Positions 1 through 5,920 of a DNA stretch of 7,292 bases are shown here, piece after piece (position 1 is the stretch's first letter; each line of letters starts with the position of its first letter). Under the pieces are notes generated by a model that did not search any database, was not told where the DNA came from, and saw nothing but the letters and a program-made list of their open reading frames with translations. Source of the DNA: CAYLJO01 sp964383905. Its GTDB lineage: Bacteria > Acidobacteriota > Blastocatellia > Pyrinomonadales > Pyrinomonadaceae. The stretch spans positions 1-7,292 of the forward strand of contig CAYLJO010000281.1 in assembly GCA_964383905.1 (NCBI GenBank), in the 5' to 3' direction. A program made the translations under genes and the position numbers.

Positions 1-138
1 TAGGTTGACGTCAACTTTGATGACGTCATCCTTTGTTCGTGTCACGATCCTCTCACGCGTCTGCGAAGTGACCGGTACGAGAGCAGGCCGGGTGAGAATG
101 AGCAACACTGAGAGCAGAGGGAAGATTGACCGTCTCAT
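1..138 (-). CDS. Secreted protein, N-terminal part; probably VWFA-related acidobacterial family (truncated by window edge)
   Basis: Reading the minus strand from the ATG at 138-136, 46 codons run open to the window edge. The start is supported by a strong Shine-Dalgarno AAGGAGAA (about 150-143), with 6 nt between AGGAG and the ATG. The N-terminus is a typical signal peptide: MRRS, then a hydrophobic stretch (IFPLLSVLLILT), with possible cleavage around residues 22-27. The mature start reads TRERIVTRTKDDVIKVDVNL. An Asp-x-Ile-x-Val-x-Val-Asn-Leu strand shortly after a signal peptide is characteristic of the acidobacterial VWFA-related proteins (TIGR03436 type), where it leads into the von Willebrand A domain. 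That domain lies outside the window, so the family call is an inference from about 20 residues. That this is a real secreted protein is much more certain than its family. It lies on the same strand as the DUF4097 gene but 487 nt downstream of it, so it probably has its own promoter. Confidence 0.7.
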   Translation of the reverse strand, partial: MRRSIFPLLSVLLILTRPALVPVTSQTRERIVTRTKDDVIKVDVNL

Positions 139-215
139 AAGTTTCTCCTTTTTCCGGGCCGGCGATCGAATTGGTTAAGAGAGAAAAAGTAAGTGTCGCC
201 TTTTGAATAATCGCA

Positions 216-238
216 ACAGAAGCCCGATAGCCTTCTGT
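216..238. repeat. Inverted repeat with 7-bp arms upstream of the secreted-protein gene
   Basis: ACAGAAG (216-222) and CTTCTGT (232-238) are perfect reverse complements separated by 9 nt. The repeat lies 78 nt upstream of the start codon at 138 and touches the only candidate -35 (TTGCGA, minus strand, 216-211). It could be an operator for a dimeric regulator or a small RNA stem. At 7 bp per arm, chance cannot be excluded. Confidence 0.3.
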
Positions 239-473
239 GAACGGCAGGAAGATGGATCGCCCGCCACCGGCACACACTGCTAAATCGACAAAGCTGCGTG
301 CCTGCTCAGAAGAGCTTATTGCGATATACTTGTGCGACAGCAGGAGCAAAGCTCGTACCCTTCGCTCCCGCATCAATATATCGCTGGAATCTTTGGTGGT
401 TTAGGCTTGAAGATTATAAGGCGGAAATACTTCAGCCGAAATCGTGCATGGTTGGCACTATTCCGTATATAAG

Positions 474-495
474 AGGCTGGGGTGCCCCTCAGCCT
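474..495 (-). terminator. Possible terminator hairpin downstream of the DUF4097 gene
   Basis: AGGCTG (474-479) pairs with CAGCCT (490-495), and the stem continues as GGG (480-482) with CCC (486-488) across one bulged T at 489, leaving a 3-nt loop. Read on the minus strand, the hairpin is followed by CTTATATACGG, which is T-rich but not a proper U-tract. It lies about 130 nt past the DUF4097 stop codon. A second hairpin (GCGGAC 515-520 with GTCCGC 535-540) sits between. Together they could end transcription of the DUF4097 gene, but the weak U-tract makes this tentative. Confidence 0.3.
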
Positions 496-625
496 GATCA
501 TCCGAGCGGTAAATGCGGACGGCGTTTTCTGGGTGTCCGCTTCATGCCTTCCTCTGTGCTCCTGCGGTGCCCCCTGTGGTTCAAATCCGACTTTCCGGTA
601 GGCACGACTGGGGTTGTGGGCTAAA

Positions 626-1423
626 TCAAAAACTGGTCAGGCTGACGCTGCCTGAGGCAGACGAGATCCGCAGGCTGCGGGAGCCGGTCCCTAATTGACC
701 GCGCGCCCAGGTCCCGGAGCCATACCGGTTGGTGTGCACCTCGATGGGAAAATCTGTCTTGATCGAACCGGTCGCGGTCGACAGCTCGACGCTGGCATCC
801 AGGTTAGCCGGAAGCTTCACACGGACGTCGCCACTCGCCGACGAGAACTTCATGCTCTCGGTCCCTTCCAGCCTTGCGATCTCAACGTCGACGTTGCCGC
901 TCGCACTCTGGGCGCTGACTTCGCCAACGACATCCCTCACGCGCATCCGGCCGCTCGCCGTGGCGGCGGTGACCGACCCGGTCACGTCTTTGACCAGGAT
1001 ATTGCCGCTCGCCGTGTGCAGCCGCACGTGGCCTTTAATCCCGTTCGCTTCGATATTACCGCTCGCCGTCGAAATCCGATCGACGTTGTAATTGGCCGAG
1101 CGCGGCACCCGCACATCGAACCGCACGCTTGCGTCGCAACTGCATTGTGACGGGTAGCGCACGTGCAGCTCAACGCTGTTATTACCGCTCAGGTCCTCGA
1201 TCTCCACCAGATCTCGGTCTCGCCCCTCCTTGAAGGCGTACACCGTAACCGCCTCGCCCTCGTAACCGCTGATGGCAATATTGCCCGAGACGTTGGTGAT
1301 GCTGATGGGACCGTTCTCGGCGATCCGGTATGTTTTCTGAAAGTCTTGCGCCGCGGCGGTGGTGACGAACATTAATCCGCCCCCAACAGAAATAACCGCC
1401 AAGCGAATAAAAGCTTTGATCAT
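626..1423 (-). CDS. Exported DUF4097-family beta-helix protein
   Basis: The product has 265 residues. I chose the ATG at 1423 over one 23 codons upstream because it follows AAAGGAG (1440-1434) and opens a clean signal peptide: MIKAF, a hydrophobic core to about residue 20, then TTAAAQ with cleavage likely near 25/26. The longer form would put 23 charged residues ahead of it. The mature part is beta-strand rich and carries repeated Ala-Ser-Gly turns at about residues 120, 138, 156, 174, 196 and 256, plus a Thr-Ala-Thr-Gly variant near 216. This is the signature of the DUF4097 / putative adhesin family (PF13349), predicted to form a right-handed beta-helix with one rung per repeat. Cys94 and Cys96 form a Cys-x-Cys that could be oxidised outside the cytoplasm. 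There is no lipobox and no membrane anchor, so the protein should be periplasmic or secreted. No enzymatic activity is known for the family, and binding or scaffolding is the usual guess. No obvious partner is adjacent. Confidence 0.88.
   Translation of the reverse strand: MIKAFIRLAVISVGGGLMFVTTAAAQDFQKTYRIAENGPISITNVSGNIAISGYEGEAVTVYAFKEGRDRDLVEIEDLSGNNSVELHVRYPSQCSCDASVRFDVRVPRSANYNVDRISTASGNIEANGIKGHVRLHTASGNILVKDVTGSVTAATASGRMRVRDVVGEVSAQSASGNVDVEIARLEGTESMKFSSASGDVRVKLPANLDASVELSTATGSIKTDFPIEVHTNRYGSGTWARGQLGTGSRSLRISSASGSVSLTSF
895..1068 (-). repeat. 54-nt coding repeat (beta-helix rungs) in the DUF4097 gene
   Basis: On the plus strand the octamer CCGCTCGC begins at 897, 951, 1005 and 1059, exactly 54 nt apart. 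It encodes the Ala-Ser-Gly turn on the minus strand, so each unit is an 18-residue rung. A degenerate copy lies near 831 and is spaced 66 nt, so one rung carries a 4-residue insertion. The DNA between octamers has diverged, so this is an old protein repeat with a conserved turn codon set and not a recent tandem duplication. Confidence 0.75.
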
Positions 1424-1806
1424 AGGATTAAAACTCCTTTCGTCGTTCGGTGACGATTTTTTGCCAACTCTAACCGGGGCACGGTCCGGCAATCAGCATC
1501 CGGGTCCGCTTTACCGCCGTGTTCTAGTAGGAAGACACCACCGGTGCTGTTTTTATGGCAAGAATTTTCGGTCCAAAGGAACGACGCCCATGCGCAAATA
1601 ACCGCTCGCGTGGATTTAATTTGATGCCGTGCGAGATGTACGGACGCCGGACCGCTAAGTGAATAGGCCGCCGCCGGGTTGACAATTCGGTTTCAACAGG
1701 GTTACGGTGTACGCATGGCGTTAGGTGCTTGCTGACGAGACCCTTCTCCCTTCTCCGCCAGCTATACTAAAATTAGTTGTGACAATCTTCCGCATGGATT
1801 AATGTA
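1424..1806. other. Intergenic region upstream of divergent genes
   Basis: This stretch lies between the minus-strand DUF4097 gene and the plus-strand TPR/SLBB unit, so it should contain promoters in both directions. On the minus side I see only the DUF4097 Shine-Dalgarno (1440-1434) and no clear -35/-10 pair. On the plus side there is a perfect TTGACA at 1679-1684 (listed separately), a TATACT at 1763-1768 without a matching -35, and a weak TTGTGA-17 nt-TAATGT pair at 1777-1805. No convincing coding sequence or RNA gene is visible. Confidence 0.55.
1679..1708 (+). promoter_or_regulatory. Candidate sigma70-type promoter for the TPR/SLBB-ankyrin unit
   Basis: A perfect -35 box TTGACA (1679-1684) is followed after 18 nt by TACGGT (1703-1708), which keeps the most conserved T, A and final T of the -10 consensus but not the middle bases. 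It points toward the plus-strand genes and would give a leader of roughly 400 nt before the ATG at 2126, or about 90 nt before the doubtful frame at 1807. The weak -10 makes this only a candidate. Confidence 0.25.
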
Positions 1807-2118
1807 ATGCAGCCCCCTCGCGCTGTAACCGAACATCCATCGAAAAGCAACACGACTGCTTTTCCGGTCGAAATATGCCAGGGCGCGCCGTTGAGCAAAA
1901 TACCCCATTGCCGCGACGTTAACCCCCTCTTGGCAGAAAATGAAGATTGGAAAAGCGCATATGATGAATTGTCCCAAAGGCTTTTCGTCATGCCGCCCGG
2001 TAAGGCGCACTTCCTCACTGACCCGTTAACCCTACCAATGTTCAAGCCCCTGGATGTGCTCGAGAACCCGGAACAGTTAAGCAGCCCAGGGCCCATATCA
2101 AAAAAGACAGGAAGTTGA
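1807..2118 (+). CDS. Doubtful hypothetical protein of 103 residues
   Basis: This frame is open from 1783, with its only ATG at 1807, and stops with TGA at 2116-2118, 7 nt before the TPR/SLBB start codon. For it: the tight spacing, which would allow translational coupling, and a reasonably protein-like central part (about residues 40-60, with DWKSAYDELSQRLF predicted as an amphipathic helix). Against it: no Shine-Dalgarno before the ATG, no signal peptide, no recognisable domain, a Pro- and Ser-rich composition, and two minus-strand frames open over the same DNA. I do not recognise it. The alternative is that the stretch is simply a long untranslated leader of the downstream gene. Confidence 0.25.
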   Translation: MQPPRAVTEHPSKSNTTAFPVEICQGAPLSKIPHCRDVNPLLAENEDWKSAYDELSQRLFVMPPGKAHFLTDPLTLPMFKPLDVLENPEQLSSPGPISKKTGS

Positions 2119-2125
2119 GTGCATC

Positions 2126-4300
2126 ATGAAGACCATTTCATTTATCAGTATCGCCCTGTTAGCCATCGGTGTTCCACTGATTGAGGCCCGCGCGCAAGCA
2201 GATATCGCTTCCCAGAGGGATAACAACACAAAAGCTTCCGGGGCCGGTTCTGCATCCGACCGGCCGAGTGAGATTCAGGCCCGCGTGGCGGCAAAGCGCA
2301 AGCGTGGGCACAGCCTTAGTCCCGCTTATAAGGAGATGTATGATCTGGGTGTCAAGAATGCCCTCGCAGGCCGGAACGAGGAAGCGATCGAGGCTTTTAA
2401 GCAGGCCATTCTTCTCAACCCGGGCGATGGAGACACCTACTACAGCCTAGGTAATGTTTATGCCGACTCGGGTCACTTGAGTGAGGCGGTTGCCGCCTAT
2501 CGCGAGGCGATCAAACTCAACGAAAGGGATGGCGAAGCCTATCACAACCTGGGCGTCGCCTACCTCAAGCTGGGCCGGTACGGTGATGCGGTTGACGCCC
2601 TGATAAAGGCAACCAGCATTTACCCGACGTGGGCCGAAGCCCACTATAACCTGAGCAACGCATATTACAAGCTGGATCAGAAGGATGCTGCAATCGCAGC
2701 TTACAAGCGAGCGGTTCACCTGCGACCGGATTACGCCAACCGCGAATCCCTGGTTGCCGCGCCGACACCAAAGACAACTATTGTTCCGGTTGCTCCGGTT
2801 GTTCCGGCACGCAGTAATGTTGTGGCGAAGAAGGACGTCGCGGTGGCGAAGAGCAGCCCGGCGCCGAGCGCGAATACCGCCAGACCCGCCGCGGACCCCG
2901 CCCCTAAGGATGCCAAAGCTTACTACAGGCTGGGCGTGAAGTACGGCCGCTCAAAGCAATACCAGCAAGCGGCCGAAGCTTTCCAGCAGGCGGTGCGGCT
3001 CAACCCGAGATATTCAGACGCCTACTTCGGTCTGGGCCATGCCTATTCGGATCTCGGTCGCTTGAGGGAAGCCGCCGAGGCCTACCAGCAGGCAATCAAT
3101 ATCAACCCGAAAGATGAAGAAGCTTATCAAAGGCTCGGCGAGGTCTATGTTAAGTTGCGGGCGCAGCCTAACGTCCCGCAGGCTATCACCGCCGCCCAGG
3201 GCGATGGGATCGCCGTCGGCAACAGAGTCAGCGAAACGATAGCAAGTCCTCCCACTCCCTCCTCAAACTATTCTGCCGGGCTGCCTGACGGAATAAGTAG
3301 CGCTTTCCCGTCACGCAACGCGTCACCAAAAATAGACACCTCCGACCCCCCGCCGGCCTTCATTCCGGTGAAGAGAGAGGTGACGCCGGCTACGGCGGCG
3401 CCACCTGCTTCGATTAAGGAGAACGCACAGCCCAAGGTCGTTGCCGTCAACACTACTCCCGCGAGCGGCGACGCCGGTCGTATGGCGGCCGCGCCCGGTG
3501 CTGCGACTGTGAAAAGTGAAACTCGACCGAAGGCGCCTTCGTCCGGTGGGGCTGCCGCCGCCGCAGATTTAACCAAGGTTTACCATATCGGCCCGGGCGA
3601 TGTACTGGACATCCGCCTGCTCAATTCGGCGACCAATCAGTCCACGCTCTATACAGTATCGGAGGGCGGTCTCTTAGATTATCCTCTGCTGCACGAGCCG
3701 CTCGCAGTCGCGGGAATGACGACCGAGCAGGTCGATGCCCGCCTGGCATCCGAGATAAAGCGCAGCGGCATTGACGAGCACCCGCGGGTGGCGGTGAGCG
3801 TGCGCGATTACGCGAGTCACGCCATTATGGTGAGCGGCCTGGTGAGCGACCCGGGGACCAAGATTTTGCGCCGCGAGGGGGTGCCGCTCTACGTCGTGCT
3901 GGCCGACGCTCAGCCACGTCCAGAGGCGGGCCGCGCGGTCATCAGATCTCACGCCACGGGCCAGACCACGGTTGTCGATCTCAATGATCCGGAGGCAATG
4001 AACATGCTCGTCCGGCCGGCCGACGTGGTGGTCGTAGAGAAGCGCCCGGCAGAGTTCTACTACGTTGGCGGCGCGGTCAGGGAGCCCGGTGAAAAAGCAT
4101 TCCATTCAGGCATTACGCTGACGCAGGCGGTTCTGGCGGCAGGCGGCGTGTCCCGCTCATCGGCTTACGTCGTCAAAGTCTCACGGCCGGGTGCGGACGG
4201 GCTGTTGGTCGTCACGAAATACAACCTGAGAGATATTAGTTCGGGCAGATCGAAGGAACCGGTTTTACAGCCGGGCGACCGCATTGAAGTCGAGCAGTAG
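2126..4300 (+). CDS. Exported TPR-repeat protein with C-terminal polysaccharide-export (PES) and SLBB domains
   Basis: The product has 724 residues. An N-terminal signal peptide (MKTISF, hydrophobic to about residue 18, cleavage near Ala-Gln-Ala 23-25) sends it across the inner membrane. There is no lipobox cysteine, unlike Wza. Four TPR units follow at about 69-204 (AYKEMYDLGVKNALAGRNEE opens the first), then a Pro/Ala/Val linker (205-260), further TPR units at about 262-345, and a long disordered Pro/Ser/Ala linker to about 480. From residue 485 (VYHIGPGDVLDIRLL) comes a polysaccharide biosynthesis/export domain (PF02563 type), then two SLBB-like segments near 565-635 (MVSGLVSDPGTKIL) and 643-722 (VGGAVREPGEKAF; ending LQPGDRIEVEQ). 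PES/SLBB proteins of the Wza/KpsD class form or line the export channel for capsular or exopolysaccharide. Fused TPRs suggest assembly with other envelope proteins. The Shine-Dalgarno is weak (AGGAAG 2109-2114, 11 nt spacing). The ankyrin gene follows after 38 nt on the same strand, so the two are probably co-transcribed. Confidence 0.88.
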   Translation: MKTISFISIALLAIGVPLIEARAQADIASQRDNNTKASGAGSASDRPSEIQARVAAKRKRGHSLSPAYKEMYDLGVKNALAGRNEEAIEAFKQAILLNPGDGDTYYSLGNVYADSGHLSEAVAAYREAIKLNERDGEAYHNLGVAYLKLGRYGDAVDALIKATSIYPTWAEAHYNLSNAYYKLDQKDAAIAAYKRAVHLRPDYANRESLVAAPTPKTTIVPVAPVVPARSNVVAKKDVAVAKSSPAPSANTARPAADPAPKDAKAYYRLGVKYGRSKQYQQAAEAFQQAVRLNPRYSDAYFGLGHAYSDLGRLREAAEAYQQAININPKDEEAYQRLGEVYVKLRAQPNVPQAITAAQGDGIAVGNRVSETIASPPTPSSNYSAGLPDGISSAFPSRNASPKIDTSDPPPAFIPVKREVTPATAAPPASIKENAQPKVVAVNTTPASGDAGRMAAAPGAATVKSETRPKAPSSGGAAAAADLTKVYHIGPGDVLDIRLLNSATNQSTLYTVSEGGLLDYPLLHEPLAVAGMTTEQVDARLASEIKRSGIDEHPRVAVSVRDYASHAIMVSGLVSDPGTKILRREGVPLYVVLADAQPRPEAGRAVIRSHATGQTTVVDLNDPEAMNMLVRPADVVVVEKRPAEFYYVGGAVREPGEKAFHSGITLTQAVLAAGGVSRSSAYVVKVSRPGADGLLVVTKYNLRDISSGRSKEPVLQPGDRIEVEQ
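2781..2807 (+). repeat. Three tandem 9-bp units in the linker of the TPR/SLBB gene
   Basis: TTGTTCCGG, TTGCTCCGG and TTGTTCCGG lie head to tail, in frame, and encode the Val-Pro-Val / Ala-Pro-Val / Val-Pro-Ala part of the linker between the two TPR blocks. The units are nearly identical, so the copy number could vary between strains and change linker length without breaking the frame. Confidence 0.7.
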
Positions 4301-4338
4301 CACCGCGGCCCCGGTGAGCGGGCCAGAGGAGATTTGAG

Positions 4339-5607
4339 ATGGCTACTTCTACGGCGAGCCAAAAGCAGCCGGTGATAGACGCCCGGACATTTATTGATGC
4401 GGTGGAGGAGGGTCAGGCCGAAAAGGTCAAGCGTCTGCTGTCTGCAGGCGCCGACGTAAATGCGGCTAAGGATCACGGGATGACGGCGTTGATGTGTGCG
4501 GCATCAAAAGGCCATCTCGATATCGTACGCATTCTGCTGGATCGGGGCGCGAACGTAAACGCCACTAGGGGGGATGGCTTTACCGCCCTTATCATGGCGG
4601 CCTTCCATGGTCACTTTGATATCGTGCGTGTGTTGCTGGATCAAGGCGCGAGTGTAAACGCCGCGACAAGAAGCGGCACAACAGCCCAAGGGTGGGCATC
4701 TTCAAGAGGATTTCCCGAGATAGCTCGATTACTTAAGGACGCGCAGGAGAAACGTCTTATTGCGCCCCGTGTAGCTGATGAGCCCTTGCCGGCTCAGAGT
4801 CCGAGTGCAAAACTTGATGATGCATCAAGCAAAGTGGAAGTTCGAGCGCAGGATCCGCCGCCCGCGCGTCTGACAATTCTGACCGGGCCGGCCGAAACCC
4901 CACAGTTTGGAAGCTTGTCGGCGAAGCATACGGAAGCGGACATCCGGCGCATGAAAGTCAGCCGGCTGCCCGGAAGTGAGCCTCGATCTTATCGACTCTC
5001 ATCGCTGTTGATAGAAGGGGAGAGGTGGCGCATCGCAGCCTTCACCCTGGTTGTCATGTTAGCTTCCGGCATGATCACTTATCTCATAACACGAAGGGTC
5101 ACACGCCCGGCGGTAGTGCCCCGAAACGCGCCGCTTGCAAAAGATTCCGGCGCTCAGCCTGTGCCGCCCGTGGGGCCTATGCAGCCTCCCGCGCCTCAAC
5201 CTTCGGAACAGAATGAAGAGACCGGTCCCGCAAACAAGGTTACATTGAGCTCGCCGGTCGAAGCCCCGGCGACGGGTAGCCAAACGGCTGCCGCGCCAAG
5301 GGGCAAGACAAAATATAGCGCTTCAACGTCACCGCCGTTCGCAACTATCAGCACACAACGCGACGAGGTCCCGCGTGAGGACAAATCCCCGCCGCCGCCC
5401 AGGGTCACGCCCAGACAGCGCCCAAGCCCTCCTCAGCCGGAAGTTTTATCTTCCACCGAGAAAGAGATTCAACCTCGGAAGAAGGTAACGCCGCCGCCTG
5501 TTGTTCAGCCGCAGGAGACAGAATCTTACGAAGCGCCGTCCTTAATAGTAGACTCACCAAAACGTTCCCAGGCATCTCCCAAGAAAAAAGTGATTAACTG
5601 GCCCTAG
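4339..5607 (+). CDS. Ankyrin-repeat membrane protein with proline-rich C-terminal tail
   Basis: The product has 422 residues. The start is set by a good Shine-Dalgarno (AGAGGAGA 4325-4332) 7 nt before the ATG. Residues 15-135 hold about four ankyrin repeats. The core motif is clear in repeats two and three (MTALMCAASKGHLDIVRILL near 48-67 and FTALIMAAFHGHFDIVRVLL near 81-100), while the first and last are more divergent. The DNA of the two central repeats is alike at a 99-nt period (GATATCGT at 4519 and 4618). There is no signal peptide. After a polar linker, one hydrophobic segment (about 232-250, IAAFTLVVMLASGMITYLI) is flanked by Arg-rich sequence on both sides. The remaining 170 residues are rich in Pro, Ser, Lys and Gln and look disordered, ending KKKVINWP. 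The inferred topology is ankyrin domain in the cytoplasm and proline-rich tail in the periplasm. Ankyrin repeats bind proteins, and the ligand is unknown. A MITE-like element begins at the stop codon. Proximity suggests work with the SLBB protein, but nothing proves it. Confidence 0.85.
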   Translation: MATSTASQKQPVIDARTFIDAVEEGQAEKVKRLLSAGADVNAAKDHGMTALMCAASKGHLDIVRILLDRGANVNATRGDGFTALIMAAFHGHFDIVRVLLDQGASVNAATRSGTTAQGWASSRGFPEIARLLKDAQEKRLIAPRVADEPLPAQSPSAKLDDASSKVEVRAQDPPPARLTILTGPAETPQFGSLSAKHTEADIRRMKVSRLPGSEPRSYRLSSLLIEGERWRIAAFTLVVMLASGMITYLITRRVTRPAVVPRNAPLAKDSGAQPVPPVGPMQPPAPQPSEQNEETGPANKVTLSSPVEAPATGSQTAAAPRGKTKYSASTSPPFATISTQRDEVPREDKSPPPPRVTPRQRPSPPQPEVLSSTEKEIQPRKKVTPPPVVQPQETESYEAPSLIVDSPKRSQASPKKKVINWP

Positions 5608-5756
5608 AGCGTGTTATGAACTATATGGTAAGTCTTTCAAAGATCAGGACTTCGGGAGCAAGAGCCGTCCCGACCGGAGAGCCCTCCGAAGCACATAAGT
5701 GCCCTGATCATAGCCACTTGCGGACCTCATGAAGAGAAGTTCATAACACGCTCTAG
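5604..5756. mobile_element. MITE-like palindromic element with 19-bp terminal inverted repeats and CTAG ends
   Basis: CTAGAGCGTGTTATGAACT (5604-5622) is repeated as its exact reverse complement at 5738-5756. Inside are nested inverted repeats: GATCAGG (5642-5648) with CCTGATC (5703-5709), and CTTCGGGAG (5650-5658) with CTCCGAAG (5684-5691, one G bulged). CAC-ATAA-GTG (5692-5699 plus flank) may form a side hairpin. There is no room for a transposase. CTAG at both ends could be a 4-bp target duplication, as in some IS5-type elements, or a TA duplication within CTAG, as known for IS630. Since CTAG is itself a palindrome, one sequence cannot tell these apart. Removing the element and one CTAG leaves CCC TAG CCGG, so the stop codon of the ankyrin gene would have been the same before insertion. 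The lack of a U-tract argues against a simple terminator. Which transposase moved it is an inference. Confidence 0.75.
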
Positions 5757-5920
5757 CCGGCGGCCATTCCGTCACCCGCATGATCGGGAATGGGTGCAGT
5801 AGGCGGCGCTCTATGCATCTGACGTTCGGGCCTATTGCTTCAAAGATAAAGCCCAGGTAAATCTCGCATCCGGTGCATTTCCTCTTTTACGCACGGCCCG
5901 ATTCTCGCAGCCTCAGCTCA
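5757..5920. other. Gap between convergent genes, with one hairpin
   Basis: This is the remaining space between the MITE-like element and the stop codon of the minus-strand hydrolase. CCATTCC (5764-5770) and GGAATGG (5787-5793) form a 7-bp stem with a 16-nt loop. It could serve as a terminator for the convergent genes, but neither side has a U-tract. I see no gene here. Confidence 0.4.

Larger units (their letters stand above)
139..625. other. Intergenic gap of 487 bp between two minus-strand genes
   Basis: I see no convincing gene here. The frames open across it lack Shine-Dalgarno sequences and have no protein-like composition. The right part, just downstream of the DUF4097 stop, holds two GC-rich hairpins (474-495 and 515-540). 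The left part is upstream of the secreted-protein gene, is locally AT-rich on the minus strand (about 160-215) and contains an inverted repeat at 216-238. It should therefore contain the promoter of the leftmost gene. I could not identify a -10/-35 pair with confidence: TTGCGA at 216-211 on the minus strand is the best -35 candidate but has no good -10 at 17-18 nt. Confidence 0.6.

Noticed and set aside
5..29. Two 10-bp palindromes, TTGACGTCAA and ATGACGTCAT, 15 bp apart
   Set aside because: They lie inside the coding sequence and follow from the repeated Asp-Val codons GAC GTC. No regulatory role is needed to explain them.
437..470. Possible sigma54 promoter at TTGGCAC (about 452-458)
   Set aside because: The -24-like element is present, but the required GC of the -12 element is missing at the correct spacing.
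560..610. GGTTCAAATCC at about 578-588 resembles a tRNA T-arm
   Set aside because: The flanking bases form at most three pairs of the T-stem, and no matching acceptor, D-arm or anticodon arm is found at the right distance.
695..1150. Plus-strand frames of 120-151 codons opposite the DUF4097 gene
   Set aside because: Their repeated residues simply mirror the DUF4097 rung repeat on the other strand, and they have no start signals.
1713..1733. Six-codon frame MALGAC as a leader peptide
   Set aside because: It has no Shine-Dalgarno, no run of regulatory codons and no attenuator hairpin after it. It is likely chance.
1762..2096. Minus-strand open frames over 1762-2010 and 1773-2096
   Set aside because: They have no Shine-Dalgarno and no recognisable domain, their composition is not protein-like, and they overlap each other and a plus-strand frame.
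3674..4105. A 143-codon minus-strand frame inside the SLBB region
   Set aside because: It is antisense to a well-supported domain. Its His/Arg/Ala-rich composition is typical of a shadow frame in GC-rich DNA.
4301..4316. CACCG/CGGTG hairpin between the TPR/SLBB and ankyrin genes as a terminator
   Set aside because: The stem is only 5 bp and no U-tract follows. A Shine-Dalgarno comes right after it, which fits an operon junction.
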